From an uncultured Aquimonas sp. (GTDB lineage: Bacteria; Pseudomonadota; Gammaproteobacteria; Xanthomonadales; Xanthomonadaceae), in contig CAMLOR010000032.1 of assembly GCA_946481615.1 (NCBI GenBank), forward strand, positions 1 to 22,444: a stretch of DNA of 22,444 nt. Direction: 5' to 3'. Under the pieces are notes generated by a model, which had not been told where the DNA came from, made no database searches, and was given only the letters and a program-made list of their open reading frames with translations. Position numbers and translations under genes: made by a program. Position 1 is the first letter of the stretch, and each line of letters begins with the position of its first letter. This document shows, in pieces, positions 7,303-14,642 of the stretch.

Positions 7303-8514
7303 ATGACCACGCCCGCACCTCGCATCTGGCCGCTCGTCCTCGTCGCCACCGCCACCCTGATGGTGACGATGGGCATCCGGCAGTCGATGGGGTTGTTCGT
7401 GCAGCCCATCGCGCTGGACACGGGCATCGGCATCGTCTCGATCAGTTTCGCGCTTGCGGTGGGACAGTTGGTGTGGGGCGCCGTGCAGCCGGTGTTCGGT
7501 GCGGTGGCCGATCAGCATGGCGCGGGGCGCGTGCTGGTGCTGGGCGGTGTGTTGCTGATCCTCGGCACGGCGCTCACGCCGTTCCTGCAGACACCCGGGG
7601 GCCTGCTGCTGACCCTGGGCGTGTTGTCGGCGGCCGGCGCGGGCGCGGGCAGTTTCTCGATCCTGATCGGTGCGACCGCCGCGAGGCTGCCCGCGCAGAA
7701 GCGCTCGATGGCGGCGGGCGTGATCAATGCCGGCGGGTCGTTCGGGCAATTCCTGTTCGCGCCCTTCGTGCAGGCCGTGATCGCGGCCTTCGGCTGGATG
7801 GCGGCGATGTGGGCACTGGCCGCGAGTGCGCTGGCCACGCTGCCGCTGGCCTGGCCGCTGCGCCGGCGCGAAGCGCCCGCGGCCGCTTCGGCCTCGGCGA
7901 CGGACGGCGGCCTGCGCCGCCAGTTGCGCGAAGCGCTGGCCGATCGCAGTTACTGGATGCTGCACGCGGGATTCTTCACGTGCGGTTTCCACATCGCCTT
8001 CCTGGTGACGCATCTGCCCACGGAGATCGCGCTGTGCGGACTGCCGCAATCGGTCTCGGCCGCGGCCCTGGCGCTCATCGGCCTGTTCAACATCGCGGGC
8101 AGCCTGGGCGCGGGGTGGCTGGGCGGCCGCTATCGCATGAAATATCTGTTGGCGGCGATGTACGCGAGCCGCGCGCTGCTCATCGCGATCTATCTGCTTT
8201 CGCCGCCCACGCCGCTCACGTTCTACGCGTTCGGTGCAGGACTGGGACTGACCTGGCTCGCGACGGTGCCGCCCACCGCGGGGCTGGTGAACAAGCTGTT
8301 CGGCCCGCGCTATCTGGGCACGCTGTTCGGGCTGACGCTGTTCAGTCACCAGATCGGCGGTTTCTTCGGCGCGTGGCTGGGTGGCTTGGCGATCGCGCGC
8401 TTCGGCGATTACACGTGGATGTGGTACGCCGACATCGTGCTGGCGCTGCTCGCGGCGGCGGCCAATCTGCCGATTCGCGAAGCGCGCCTGCAGGCGGTGC
8501 CGGCCGCCGCGTGA
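7303..8514 (+). CDS. Major facilitator superfamily transporter
   Basis: A 403-residue inner-membrane transporter, the usual MFS length, with about 12 hydrophobic segments split into two halves by a charged loop near residues 188-210. Helix 1 carries MGIRQSMGLFVQPI, typical of the MFS subgroup that includes oxalate/formate and monocarboxylate antiporter-like proteins. The loop between helices 2 and 3 reads GAVADQHGAGRVLVLGG, a variant of the MFS motif A. The C-terminal half contains GSLGAGWLGGRYRMK, the repeat of that motif. The substrate cannot be assigned. The ATG at 7303 is chosen from the promoter spacing; an upstream in-frame start at 7255 would prepend a Cys/Gly-rich stretch that does not look like a transporter N-terminus. 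It ends three bases from the convergent small gene. Confidence 0.92.
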   Translation: MTTPAPRIWPLVLVATATLMVTMGIRQSMGLFVQPIALDTGIGIVSISFALAVGQLVWGAVQPVFGAVADQHGAGRVLVLGGVLLILGTALTPFLQTPGGLLLTLGVLSAAGAGAGSFSILIGATAARLPAQKRSMAAGVINAGGSFGQFLFAPFVQAVIAAFGWMAAMWALAASALATLPLAWPLRRREAPAAASASATDGGLRRQLREALADRSYWMLHAGFFTCGFHIAFLVTHLPTEIALCGLPQSVSAAALALIGLFNIAGSLGAGWLGGRYRMKYLLAAMYASRALLIAIYLLSPPTPLTFYAFGAGLGLTWLATVPPTAGLVNKLFGPRYLGTLFGLTLFSHQIGGFFGAWLGGLAIARFGDYTWMWYADIVLALLAAAANLPIREARLQAVPAAA

Positions 8515-8517
8515 GGC

Positions 8518-8781
8518 TCAGTGTCCGCCCTGGTGTTCTTCCGCGCCGGGGCGCGGCGTGCGCTGATGGCCCTTGTCGCTGCTGCGGCGTTCGCTCGCGG
8601 TGCTTTCGCCGCCGCTGTTGTCGCCGTCGCGCTTGGGCGAATGCGCCGGTGCGCCGGCCGGTGTGCTGCCAGCCCCGGCCGTGGCGTCCGCGGGATTCAT
8701 GGCAACGGTGCGGCTATCGCCCGGATGCGTCGACGGACGCGGCGCCTGCGGTGCTTCGTGGTGGGTCGTATTGCTGGTCAT
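8518..8781 (-). CDS. Hydrophilin-like, intrinsically disordered small protein
   Basis: An 87-residue protein made almost only of Gly, Pro, Ser, Thr, Ala, His and charged residues. It contains no Phe, Tyr, Trp, Leu, Ile or Cys and a single Val, so it cannot form a hydrophobic core. Glycine is about 13% (11 of 87) and there are seven His. That composition meets the usual description of hydrophilins, which accompany osmotic or desiccation stress. The start MTSNTTHHEAP is overlapped by the YetF stop (ATGA), with GAGG seven bases upstream inside the YetF gene, so translation is coupled. Conservation in relatives would be needed to prove it is a protein rather than a fortuitous frame, but the SD and exact overlap support it. 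Confidence 0.68.
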   Translation of the reverse strand: MTSNTTHHEAPQAPRPSTHPGDSRTVAMNPADATAGAGSTPAGAPAHSPKRDGDNSGGESTASERRSSDKGHQRTPRPGAEEHQGGH

Positions 8782-9266
8782 GTGGGGCCTCGTTCGCTGG
8801 ATCGGTTGCGCCTGAAGAAGGAGATCTCGCCGTCCGGTTCCAGCACGGCCCATTCGACTTCGCTCTCGTGGCGGATGCCGTTGGCGCGCATGGCCTCGGC
8901 GAGATCGCCGTCGGGAATGTTGTTGCGCCGCAGCGCCTCGACGCGGCGCTGGCCGTTGCGGATCAGCGTGACGGGATCGCCTTCGACGATGGATTCGATC
9001 CTGCGGCTGCGCGTGCCGAGGAAGGCGATGCCGTAGTTGAGCAGGATCAGCGTGGCCGCGATGATCAGGCCGCCCTGCACCGAATATTCGTTGCCGGTGA
9101 GCGAACCCTGCACCGCTTCCGAAAGCAGCAGCAGCACGATCACGTCGAAGGGCGAGAACTCGCCCATGGTGCGCTTGCCCGACAGGCGCATCATCGTGAG
9201 CATGGCGAAATAGACGATCGCCGCGCGCGCGATCATTTCCCACCAGGGCAGGCCGAGATCGAACAT
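8778..9266 (-). CDS. YetF/DUF421 family membrane protein
   Basis: A 162-residue inner-membrane protein. Three hydrophobic segments occupy about residues 11-28, 40-56 and 64-84. MRLSGKRTMGEFSPFD between the first two is the hallmark of DUF421/YetF. The C-terminal cytoplasmic domain (about 88-150) carries GDPVTLIRNGQ and LEPDGEISFF. It is shorter than Bacillus YetF (about 230 residues), with a single C-terminal subdomain, as in many proteobacterial homologues. GGAGG lies nine bases before the ATG. It sits 31 bases after the hemerythrin gene and overlaps the following disordered-protein gene, so the three probably form one operon. The molecular role of the family is not established; Bacillus members have been linked to spore membranes. 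Confidence 0.92.
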   Translation of the reverse strand: MFDLGLPWWEMIARAAIVYFAMLTMMRLSGKRTMGEFSPFDVIVLLLLSEAVQGSLTGNEYSVQGGLIIAATLILLNYGIAFLGTRSRRIESIVEGDPVTLIRNGQRRVEALRRNNIPDGDLAEAMRANGIRHESEVEWAVLEPDGEISFFRRNRSSERGPT

Positions 9267-9297
9267 CCGTCGCTGCCTCCGAAGGCCGCGGTTGGGC

Positions 9298-9801
9298 TCA
9301 GGCGGCGCGGCGTACCGGCGCCAGCTGCGCGAGCAATTCGTTCTTGCGCGCCGTAATTTCTTCCCCGAGCCTACCGAGGTCGATGCCGGTGGCGCGCAGG
9401 CGCGGGAACATCTCGCTCTCCTCCTCGCGCACGTGGTGCTTCACGTACTCCTTGAGCACCTTCACATGGGCGTCGAAATCGGCGTCGGTGGCCGCGGCGC
9501 CGCCCAGCGCGTCGATGAGCCCGCTGAGCGTGCCGTGCTCGACGGTGGCTTCCCAGATCAGGCCCTGGTCTTCGGCCTTGAAGACGGCGAGCGCGCGCGG
9601 ATAGACCAGTTCCTCCTCCACCTTGGCGTGCACCGCGAGTTCGCGGCAGATGCGCGTGGCCAGCGTGATCTTGCGCGGCTTGGAGGTCTCCTCCTCGAAT
9701 TCGGCGAAGAGCGTTTCCACCGTGCGGTGATCGGCCTTGAGCAGGGCGATGGCGTCGGTGGCGGACGATGCATCGTTGGAGGATTTTCCGAATCCGAACA
9801 T
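9298..9801 (-). CDS. Hemerythrin-like HHE domain protein
   Basis: A 167-residue four-helix-bundle protein of the HHE cation-binding family, expected to hold a diiron centre that binds oxygen or nitric oxide or senses redox state. Candidate ligands in order are His25 and Glu29 (DHRTVETLF), His58 and Glu62 (HAKVEEELVYP), His89 (EHGTL), and His122/123 with Glu127 (HHVREEESEMFP). The N-terminal MFGFGKSS is a common lead sequence and there is no signal peptide. The start at 9801 has only a weak GAGA upstream; the frame remains open further upstream but looks non-coding. It is first in a likely operon with YetF and the disordered protein, and divergent from the isochorismatase-like gene. Confidence 0.92.
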   Translation of the reverse strand: MFGFGKSSNDASSATDAIALLKADHRTVETLFAEFEEETSKPRKITLATRICRELAVHAKVEEELVYPRALAVFKAEDQGLIWEATVEHGTLSGLIDALGGAAATDADFDAHVKVLKEYVKHHVREEESEMFPRLRATGIDLGRLGEEITARKNELLAQLAPVRRAA

Positions 9802-9892
9802 GGCGGTTCTCGCGCGCGGGTGGATGCAGCATCGGTGCAACTGCTGTGCCAGCCGCTGAACGCCGCCGCGCCGCCGCGATACGGCCGCGCTG

Positions 9893-9909
9893 GCTTGCAA
9901 GCTGCAAGC
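9893..9909. promoter_or_regulatory. Candidate operator palindrome between divergent genes
   Basis: GCTTGCA and TGCAAGC are perfect 7-base arms around AGC, in the 146-base divergent space between the hemerythrin and isochorismatase-like genes and 38 bases before the latter's start. A dimeric repressor could bind here and control both directions. No clear -10 was found for either gene. Confidence 0.35.
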
Positions 9910-9947
9910 GGCGGCATGCTCGGACGGGACATTCGCAAGGAACCGGC

Positions 9948-10502
9948 ATGGCCAAACCGCGGCGCGCCGCGCTGATCGTGATCGACGTGATCAACCGCTT
10001 CGATTTCCCCGAGGCGCCCGGCCTGTTGCGCCAGTCGCGGCGCGCCGGGCCGCGCATCGCCGCCCTCGCCCGCCGCTTCCGCGCCGCGCGCTGGCCGGTG
10101 ATCTACGCCAACGACAATCACGGCAAGTGGCGCTCGAACTTCGCGCAGGTGGTGCAGGCGTGTTCGCACGAGGGCGCGCCCGGCGCCTGGTTGGCGCGGT
10201 TGCTGGCGCCCGAGCCACAGGACTACTTCGTGCTCAAGCCCGAGCAGAGCGCTTTCTTTGCCACGCCGATGGAGGATCTGCTGCGCGATCTGCGGCTGCG
10301 CGAAGTGGTGTTGGCGGGCATCGCAGGCGACGGCTGCGTGCTCGCCACGGCGGTCGACGCCAACATGCGTGGGTTCCACGTTCGCGTGCCTTCCGATTGC
10401 TGCGCATCGCCGACGAAGGCGCGCAACGATCGCGTACTGGCGGTGCTGCGGGATTCGCTGCAGATACCGACGGCGCGCGGAGCTTCGGTGGCGGTGGGTT
10501 GA
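9948..10502 (+). CDS. Isochorismatase-family cysteine hydrolase
   Basis: A 184-residue cytoplasmic enzyme of the isochorismatase-like fold. The catalytic triad is visible as Asp13 (LIVIDVIN), Lys97 (VLKPEQSAF) and Cys130 (GIAGDGCVLATA). The usual cis-peptide region precedes the Cys as AGIAGDGC. AAGGA lies six bases before the ATG. Family members hydrolyse amides such as nicotinamide or N-carbamoyl compounds, or isochorismate; the substrate here is unknown. Gene context with hemerythrin and YetF gives no pathway. A 79-bp palindromic repeat begins two bases after the TGA and may serve as its transcription end. Confidence 0.9.
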   Translation: MAKPRRAALIVIDVINRFDFPEAPGLLRQSRRAGPRIAALARRFRAARWPVIYANDNHGKWRSNFAQVVQACSHEGAPGAWLARLLAPEPQDYFVLKPEQSAFFATPMEDLLRDLRLREVVLAGIAGDGCVLATAVDANMRGFHVRVPSDCCASPTKARNDRVLAVLRDSLQIPTARGASVAVG

Positions 10503-10503
10503 T

Positions 10504-10582
10504 GTCGTTCCCGCGAAAACGGGGACCCAGTGACGTCCGTGCGCCTCGAAAGTCACTGGGTTCCCGCCTGCGCGGGAACGAC
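10504..10582. repeat. Dispersed palindromic repeat, 79 bp
   Basis: Outer arms GTCGTTCCCGCG (10504-10515) and CGCGGGAACGAC (10571-10582) are perfect inverted copies. Inner arms 10521-10534 and 10552-10565 match over 14 bases with one mismatch, with a central loop of 17 bases. This layout and the translated phrases it yields (RKRGPSD, SRLRGNDG, HWVPVFAGT) are those of a short repeat I recognise as widespread in proteobacterial genomes, between genes. It is probably a non-autonomous REP or MITE-like element and can fold into a long hairpin in RNA. Confidence 0.82.
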
Positions 10583-10602
10583 GGTGGGGTGGCGCGATGG
10601 CT

Positions 10603-10944
10603 TCAGCGCTTGCCCGGTCCCTTCTCGTCACCCTCGCTGTCGTAGGCCGGGGGGTAGTAGAAGTTGAGCGTCTTGAGCAACGTTCGCCCGGTGTTCTTCA
10701 CCTCGTGGCGTTCGCCTTGCTCGATGACGATCAGCGAGCCCGCCTTGAGGGGCACGCGGCGTCCTTCGACGATCGCCACGCCAGTGCCGCTCACCACGAA
10801 CAGCCATTGATCCGCGCCACGGTGGCGATTCAGCGGATCGCCTTCACTGTCGCCCGGCGCGATCACCATCTCCGCGGCCTGCACGCGCCGCACCGTCATC
10901 GCGGGGCGGAAACCCTTGCCGAAGCGCAGCTGCTTCTTCTGCAT
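10603..10944 (-). CDS. Cupin domain protein
   Basis: A 113-residue single-domain cupin. The double-stranded beta-helix motifs are seen as NRHRGADQWLFVVSGTG (metal-type first motif) and GSLIVIEQGERHEVKNTG (second motif, His at its end), followed by a LKTLNFYYPPAY tail. Function of this group is unassigned; the fold binds a metal and small molecules. The start MQKKQLRFGKGF is preferred as homologous proteins I recall begin with LRFGKGF, but no SD precedes it. It lies only 14 bases beyond the T-run of the subtilase terminator, so its own promoter is not obvious. Confidence 0.85.
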   Translation of the reverse strand: MQKKQLRFGKGFRPAMTVRRVQAAEMVIAPGDSEGDPLNRHRGADQWLFVVSGTGVAIVEGRRVPLKAGSLIVIEQGERHEVKNTGRTLLKTLNFYYPPAYDSEGDEKGPGKR

Positions 10945-10958
10945 GCAGGCAGGTTCGC

Positions 10959-10996
10959 AAAAAGCCGGACGGCGCGGATGAATCCGCGCCGTCCGG
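10959..10996 (-). terminator. Rho-independent terminator of the subtilase gene
   Basis: A perfect 14-bp stem (arms 10983-10996 and 10965-10978, loop TTCA on the minus strand) is followed by CTTTTTG on the minus strand, about 40 bases past the subtilase stop. It is the strongest intrinsic terminator in the window. Confidence 0.88.
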
Positions 10997-11036
10997 TGTT
11001 GCCGGGCGCCGGTCGTCCCTCCGGCGCGCGGCGAAC

Positions 11037-13511
11037 TCAGTCGCTCGCCAGCAGGTACTGGTCGAGGTAGCGGCCGGCCGCGACCGCGTAGAAGGCACGC
11101 GTCACCGCCTGGTTCGGATCGAAGTACGCCTTGATCGTCGGCTGCAGATCGAACGGACCCTGCGTGATGGCGAAGCGCGCGTTGATCAGCCCTTGGTCGA
11201 GCGCCAGCTGTACATGGCCGCGGCGCGCGGCGGGAATCGCGCCGTTGTCTTCGAGCGCGATGCGCTGGCCGCCGTACATCGCCGTCACGGTGCCCGCGAA
11301 GGCGCGCGCCTCGTCCTGCAGCGCGAGGCTTTGCACCAGCGCATAGGCGAGATCGGACTTGCTGACGTTGGCGTCGGGCTTGAACGCGCCGTTGATCAAC
11401 TGCATGGCGCCGTCGTGCGTGTTCGAGGCGTCGCGCAGCGGCGCGGCGGGAGCGATCGCGGATTCGGCGTAAGCGTAGGACGCATCGTTCGTCGCCATGT
11501 CGCTGAAGCGCTTCGGCCCGAGCGGCAGATCCTGGCGCAGGCTGGCGCCCATCGAGAGGTACTGCGCCAGTTCGCGGCGCTTGAGCAGCTGATCCGGCCG
11601 GAACTTGCCGTCGCCGTAGCCATCGACGAGCCGGTTCGACACGGCGTATTCGATCGCCCCTCTCGCGGCGTGCGTGCCGATGTCGGCGAGGCCCGTGTAG
11701 CCCGCACTCCTGAGCATGCCGATCTCGCCCGTCACGGTGCCGGGCAGGCCGACGCCGTTGGTGACGCCGAGCGGATCGAGGCCGACGCCGCTCACCGAGC
11801 CGATGCCGCGCACCGTGACTTTCCAGGTGCCGGCCTTGCCGGGGCCACCCGCGGTCACGGTGCTGCCGAGCAGCGGCAGGGAAATGGCGGAGCCGTACTG
11901 CGTGCCGGCCGGATCGGTGAGCACCACGGCCAGTGTGTTCTCCCCGATGGTGGCGCGCGCCGAGACCCAGGCGACGTCCGCACCGACCTCGAAGCTCTGC
12001 TCCGTCACCGGGCCCACCGGCAGGAAGTCGATCGAGAACGGGATCGGCGCGCCGCCCGGTGCCAGCAGCGCGTTGGCGTTGAAGCTGCGCAGCGAGTTCA
12101 CGGTGCGGCCGTAGTCGCTGCGCACGCCGGCCGCCTCCACCAACGCGGCGTAGGCATTCACGTGGCCGGCGCCGGCTTCCCATGCGAGGCGGCCGCTCAT
12201 GTTCGAGGCGGTGCGTTCGAGGATGTCCTTGACTTCGAGGGGATCGAGATCCGGATTGGCTTCGAGCATCAGCGCCACGATGCCGGCGACGTGCGGCGTC
12301 GCCATCGAGGTGCCGCTCATGTGCGTGTAGAACGGCACGTGCGCCGGATCGAGCGTTTCGATGTCGTGCTGCGCCTCGAGCGGCGGGAGCGCGCCGGTGA
12401 GCGTGCGCGTGGACACGATGTCGACGCCGGTGGCCACGATGGTGGGCTGGTTGACGTAGGTCCAGCTGCGGCCGTCGGGCATGGTGAAGGTGCCGGTCTC
12501 GCCGCGCTTGCCGCGCGAGGAGAACGAGGTGAGCACGCCGTCCTTTTCGCCGGCGCCCACGCTGATCACCCACGGCGCCTGCGCGTAGGGATTGTGGGTG
12601 TCTTCGCCCGGGCCGTCGTTGCCGGCCGCGAACAGCACCACCATGCCGCGCTTGTAGGCTTCGTAGGAGGCCACGTTGACCGGATCGGTCGGATCGAACG
12701 GACCGCCGCTGCCCCAGGAATTGGTGATGACGCGGATCGGCGTGTCGAAGCGGCCCTGGTTGGCGATGGCGTAGTCGAAGCCGCCGATCGCATCGAGCAC
12801 GGCGACCGCCGCGCCCGAACCGTAGCCCACGAGATCGGCGCCGGGCGCCACGCCGCGGTGCAGGCCCGACGAACGCTCGCCCGTGCCGCCCACGGTGCCG
12901 GCCACGTGCGTGCCGTGGCCGGAACTGATGTCGGAGTTGGGCACGCCTTCCAGATAGGTGACCGGCAACATGGCCTCGAGCGCATGCAGATTGGCGACGG
13001 CCTGCACGTTCTCCACGACGTGCTCGCCGTATTCGAGATCCATGTGGGTCGCGTCGACGCCCGAGTCGTGCACCATCACGGTGACGCCCTGGCCGGTGTA
13101 GGGCGTGACGCGCCCGAAATCGCCGGCGTTTTCCTCGGCGCGGATGGCGCCGGCGATGGCGCGTGCGTCGTGGTTGAAGTAGCGCAGCGTCCTGTTGGCG
13201 TGGATGGAGAGCACGTCGTCGCGCTGCGCCAGCGCCGCGATCTCGGCCGGCGTGGCGAGCGCGCCGACCATGGGCAGCGATTTCATGACCACGCCTTTCT
13301 GGATGCCGAGTTGCTGCAGCAGGCCGAGTTGGGCCGGCTGCACGGGGCCGGAGTTTTCGTAGGTGACGATGACCTCGAGTTCGTCCGTGGGCAGGGCGGC
13401 GGCGAGGCGCTGGATCAGGTCCTGACCGAGCCGGGCGTCGGCGAAGGCCGGGGTACTGCCGAGTCCGGCGGCAATGCCCAGGGCGAGGACGGTGGGGACG
13501 ATGGCTTTCAT
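11037..13511 (-). CDS. Exported subtilisin-like serine protease (S8) with C-terminal SLH repeats
   Basis: An 824-residue protease. Residues 1-24 are a signal peptide (cleavage after AFA). Residues 25-115 look like an inhibitor I9-type propeptide (LEVIVTYENSG, LPMVGALATPAEIAALA). The peptidase domain, about 140-460, shows Asp149 (VMVHDSGVD), His199 (SGHGTHVAG), oxyanion Asn264 (ITNSWGSGG) and Ser402 (GTSMATPHVAG). Residues about 465-585 form a beta-rich P-like or prepeptidase domain. The C-terminus has one clear SLH motif (615-652; GYGDGKFRPDQLLKRRELA) and two weaker ones (about 668-730 and 765-820; FKPDANVSKSDLAYAL, FDPNQAVTRAF). SLH repeats bind cell-wall polymers and should anchor the enzyme at the surface. 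GGAG lies eight bases before the ATG. It is divergent from the exported protein gene at 13755. Confidence 0.94.
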   Translation of the reverse strand: MKAIVPTVLALGIAAGLGSTPAFADARLGQDLIQRLAAALPTDELEVIVTYENSGPVQPAQLGLLQQLGIQKGVVMKSLPMVGALATPAEIAALAQRDDVLSIHANRTLRYFNHDARAIAGAIRAEENAGDFGRVTPYTGQGVTVMVHDSGVDATHMDLEYGEHVVENVQAVANLHALEAMLPVTYLEGVPNSDISSGHGTHVAGTVGGTGERSSGLHRGVAPGADLVGYGSGAAVAVLDAIGGFDYAIANQGRFDTPIRVITNSWGSGGPFDPTDPVNVASYEAYKRGMVVLFAAGNDGPGEDTHNPYAQAPWVISVGAGEKDGVLTSFSSRGKRGETGTFTMPDGRSWTYVNQPTIVATGVDIVSTRTLTGALPPLEAQHDIETLDPAHVPFYTHMSGTSMATPHVAGIVALMLEANPDLDPLEVKDILERTASNMSGRLAWEAGAGHVNAYAALVEAAGVRSDYGRTVNSLRSFNANALLAPGGAPIPFSIDFLPVGPVTEQSFEVGADVAWVSARATIGENTLAVVLTDPAGTQYGSAISLPLLGSTVTAGGPGKAGTWKVTVRGIGSVSGVGLDPLGVTNGVGLPGTVTGEIGMLRSAGYTGLADIGTHAARGAIEYAVSNRLVDGYGDGKFRPDQLLKRRELAQYLSMGASLRQDLPLGPKRFSDMATNDASYAYAESAIAPAAPLRDASNTHDGAMQLINGAFKPDANVSKSDLAYALVQSLALQDEARAFAGTVTAMYGGQRIALEDNGAIPAARRGHVQLALDQGLINARFAITQGPFDLQPTIKAYFDPNQAVTRAFYAVAAGRYLDQYLLASD

Positions 13512-13754
13512 GGATGCGGCTCCGAGGGAAGTGGGGGGACCCGCGTGCAGGTCGTGGGTGACCCCAATTTCCTGTGCCGGAAGTCGTGTCCGCATCGGGC
13601 CAAGCCCCCAGGGAGCGTGAGGGAATCCACTCATTTCGCATTTCACGGCGCGCGGTTTAACATCCGTTCCCGGAGTGCCGCGTCCAGCGGGCGTACAGTC
13701 CTGCGACACGAGGCGGGCTGCGCCGCCACGCAGAACAGCGGTGGGAGCAGGGCC

Positions 13755-14597
13755 ATGCGTAACCGTTGCGGCGCCTTCGCGGCGCAGATGTCTTCCATCC
13801 TCCTGGCCGGCGTACTCGCCCTGGCCGCGCCGCGCGCCGAGAGCGCGGTGGCGGTGGAAGTGGCGGGCAATACCGCACACGCCGATCTGACCGTCCTGGG
13901 GCTGGGCGCGGAGCTCATCCTCACCTTCGACGACGCCACCAATCTTTCGCCGGCCAATCTCGGCATCCGGGTCGATCTGGCCAATCTGCTCGACCCGGTC
14001 CTGCGCGGCCGCCTGCCTTCGCACAATCTCACCTCGCTGCTCGGCTCCCTGCCGCTGCTGATCACGGTGGAACCGCGCGACGGACAGGGCTTCCAGTTCT
14101 CCAACACGGTGCGGGTGGAAGTGCACACGCACCTGCTGCCCTACACCGCCGGCTCGCCGCTGCGTCTGTTCCGCGCGCCGCTCGGCGGCCAGTTCGTGGA
14201 CATCACCGACGAGGTTTCGCCCGGCAGCGTGCGCACGCGCGGCACCACGGGCGGCTTCTCGCAGTTCCTCGTGCTGGTCGATCTGCGCGACACCGACAGC
14301 GTGATCGCCCAGAAGCTGGCCTGGCTGCGCAGCCGTGCCGATGCGCTGCCAGCCGCGGAGTTCGCGGCCGTCGATGGCTACCTCGATGCCACGGCCGGCG
14401 CCATCTCCGCGGGCAACTACGCCGGCGCCCTCGCCTCGCTCGACGCGCTGCGCGCGCACGTCTCCGAGCGCGCCGGCAACGGCATCCCCAACACCTGGAC
14501 GCCGGCGATCCGCGGCAACAATCTCGCCGGCGATCTGCTGGCAGGCGCCGCCACCCTCAAGTTCAGCATCGCCTTCGACCGCGACTTCGGCGACTGA
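13755..14597 (+). CDS. Exported protein of unknown function (possibly DUF6689)
   Basis: A 280-residue protein with an N-terminal signal peptide (MSSILLAGVLALAAPRAESA, cleavage near residue 31). The mature N-terminal part, about 32-175, is beta-rich, with short hydrophobic strands (LILTFDDATNLSPANLGI, LPLLITVEPRDGQGF) and a Phe-Leu-Val-Leu-Val strand before a charged linker. The C-terminal part, about 176-235, is helical (LAWLRSRADALP, FAAVDGYLDAT, ALASLDALRAHV). It resembles the Xanthomonadales family I believe is called DUF6689, but this assignment is not certain. GGGAG lies about seven bases before the ATG. The head-to-head position with the subtilase, 243 bases apart, suggests possible joint regulation. 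It has no obvious catalytic motif. Confidence 0.82.
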   Translation: MRNRCGAFAAQMSSILLAGVLALAAPRAESAVAVEVAGNTAHADLTVLGLGAELILTFDDATNLSPANLGIRVDLANLLDPVLRGRLPSHNLTSLLGSLPLLITVEPRDGQGFQFSNTVRVEVHTHLLPYTAGSPLRLFRAPLGGQFVDITDEVSPGSVRTRGTTGGFSQFLVLVDLRDTDSVIAQKLAWLRSRADALPAAEFAAVDGYLDATAGAISAGNYAGALASLDALRAHVSERAGNGIPNTWTPAIRGNNLAGDLLAGAATLKFSIAFDRDFGD

Positions 14598-14620
14598 TCC
14601 CGAGCGAATCGCCGCGGCGC

Positions 14621-14642
14621 ATGGCGCGTTAAGATGCGCCAT
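14621..14642 (+). promoter_or_regulatory. -10 box within an inverted repeat at the start of the kinase gene cluster
   Basis: Perfect 7-base arms ATGGCGC (14621-14627) and GCGCCAT (14636-14642) enclose GTTAAGAT. TTAAGA (14629-14634) ends six bases before the ATG at 14641, so the predicted +1 is the start codon and the right arm overlaps it. A protein bound here would cover the -10 and the start site. There is no SD and no clear -35. Confidence 0.5.

Noticed and set aside
10127..10645. Plus-strand frame ending in FPRKRGPSD...SRLRGNDGG
   Set aside because: It is out of frame with the isochorismatase-like gene and then runs through the palindromic repeat, which produces these phrases in many genomes.
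11193..14597. Very long plus-strand frame antisense to the subtilase
   Set aside because: Only its last 281 codons (from 13755) are a credible gene with signal peptide and SD; the rest mirrors the subtilase.
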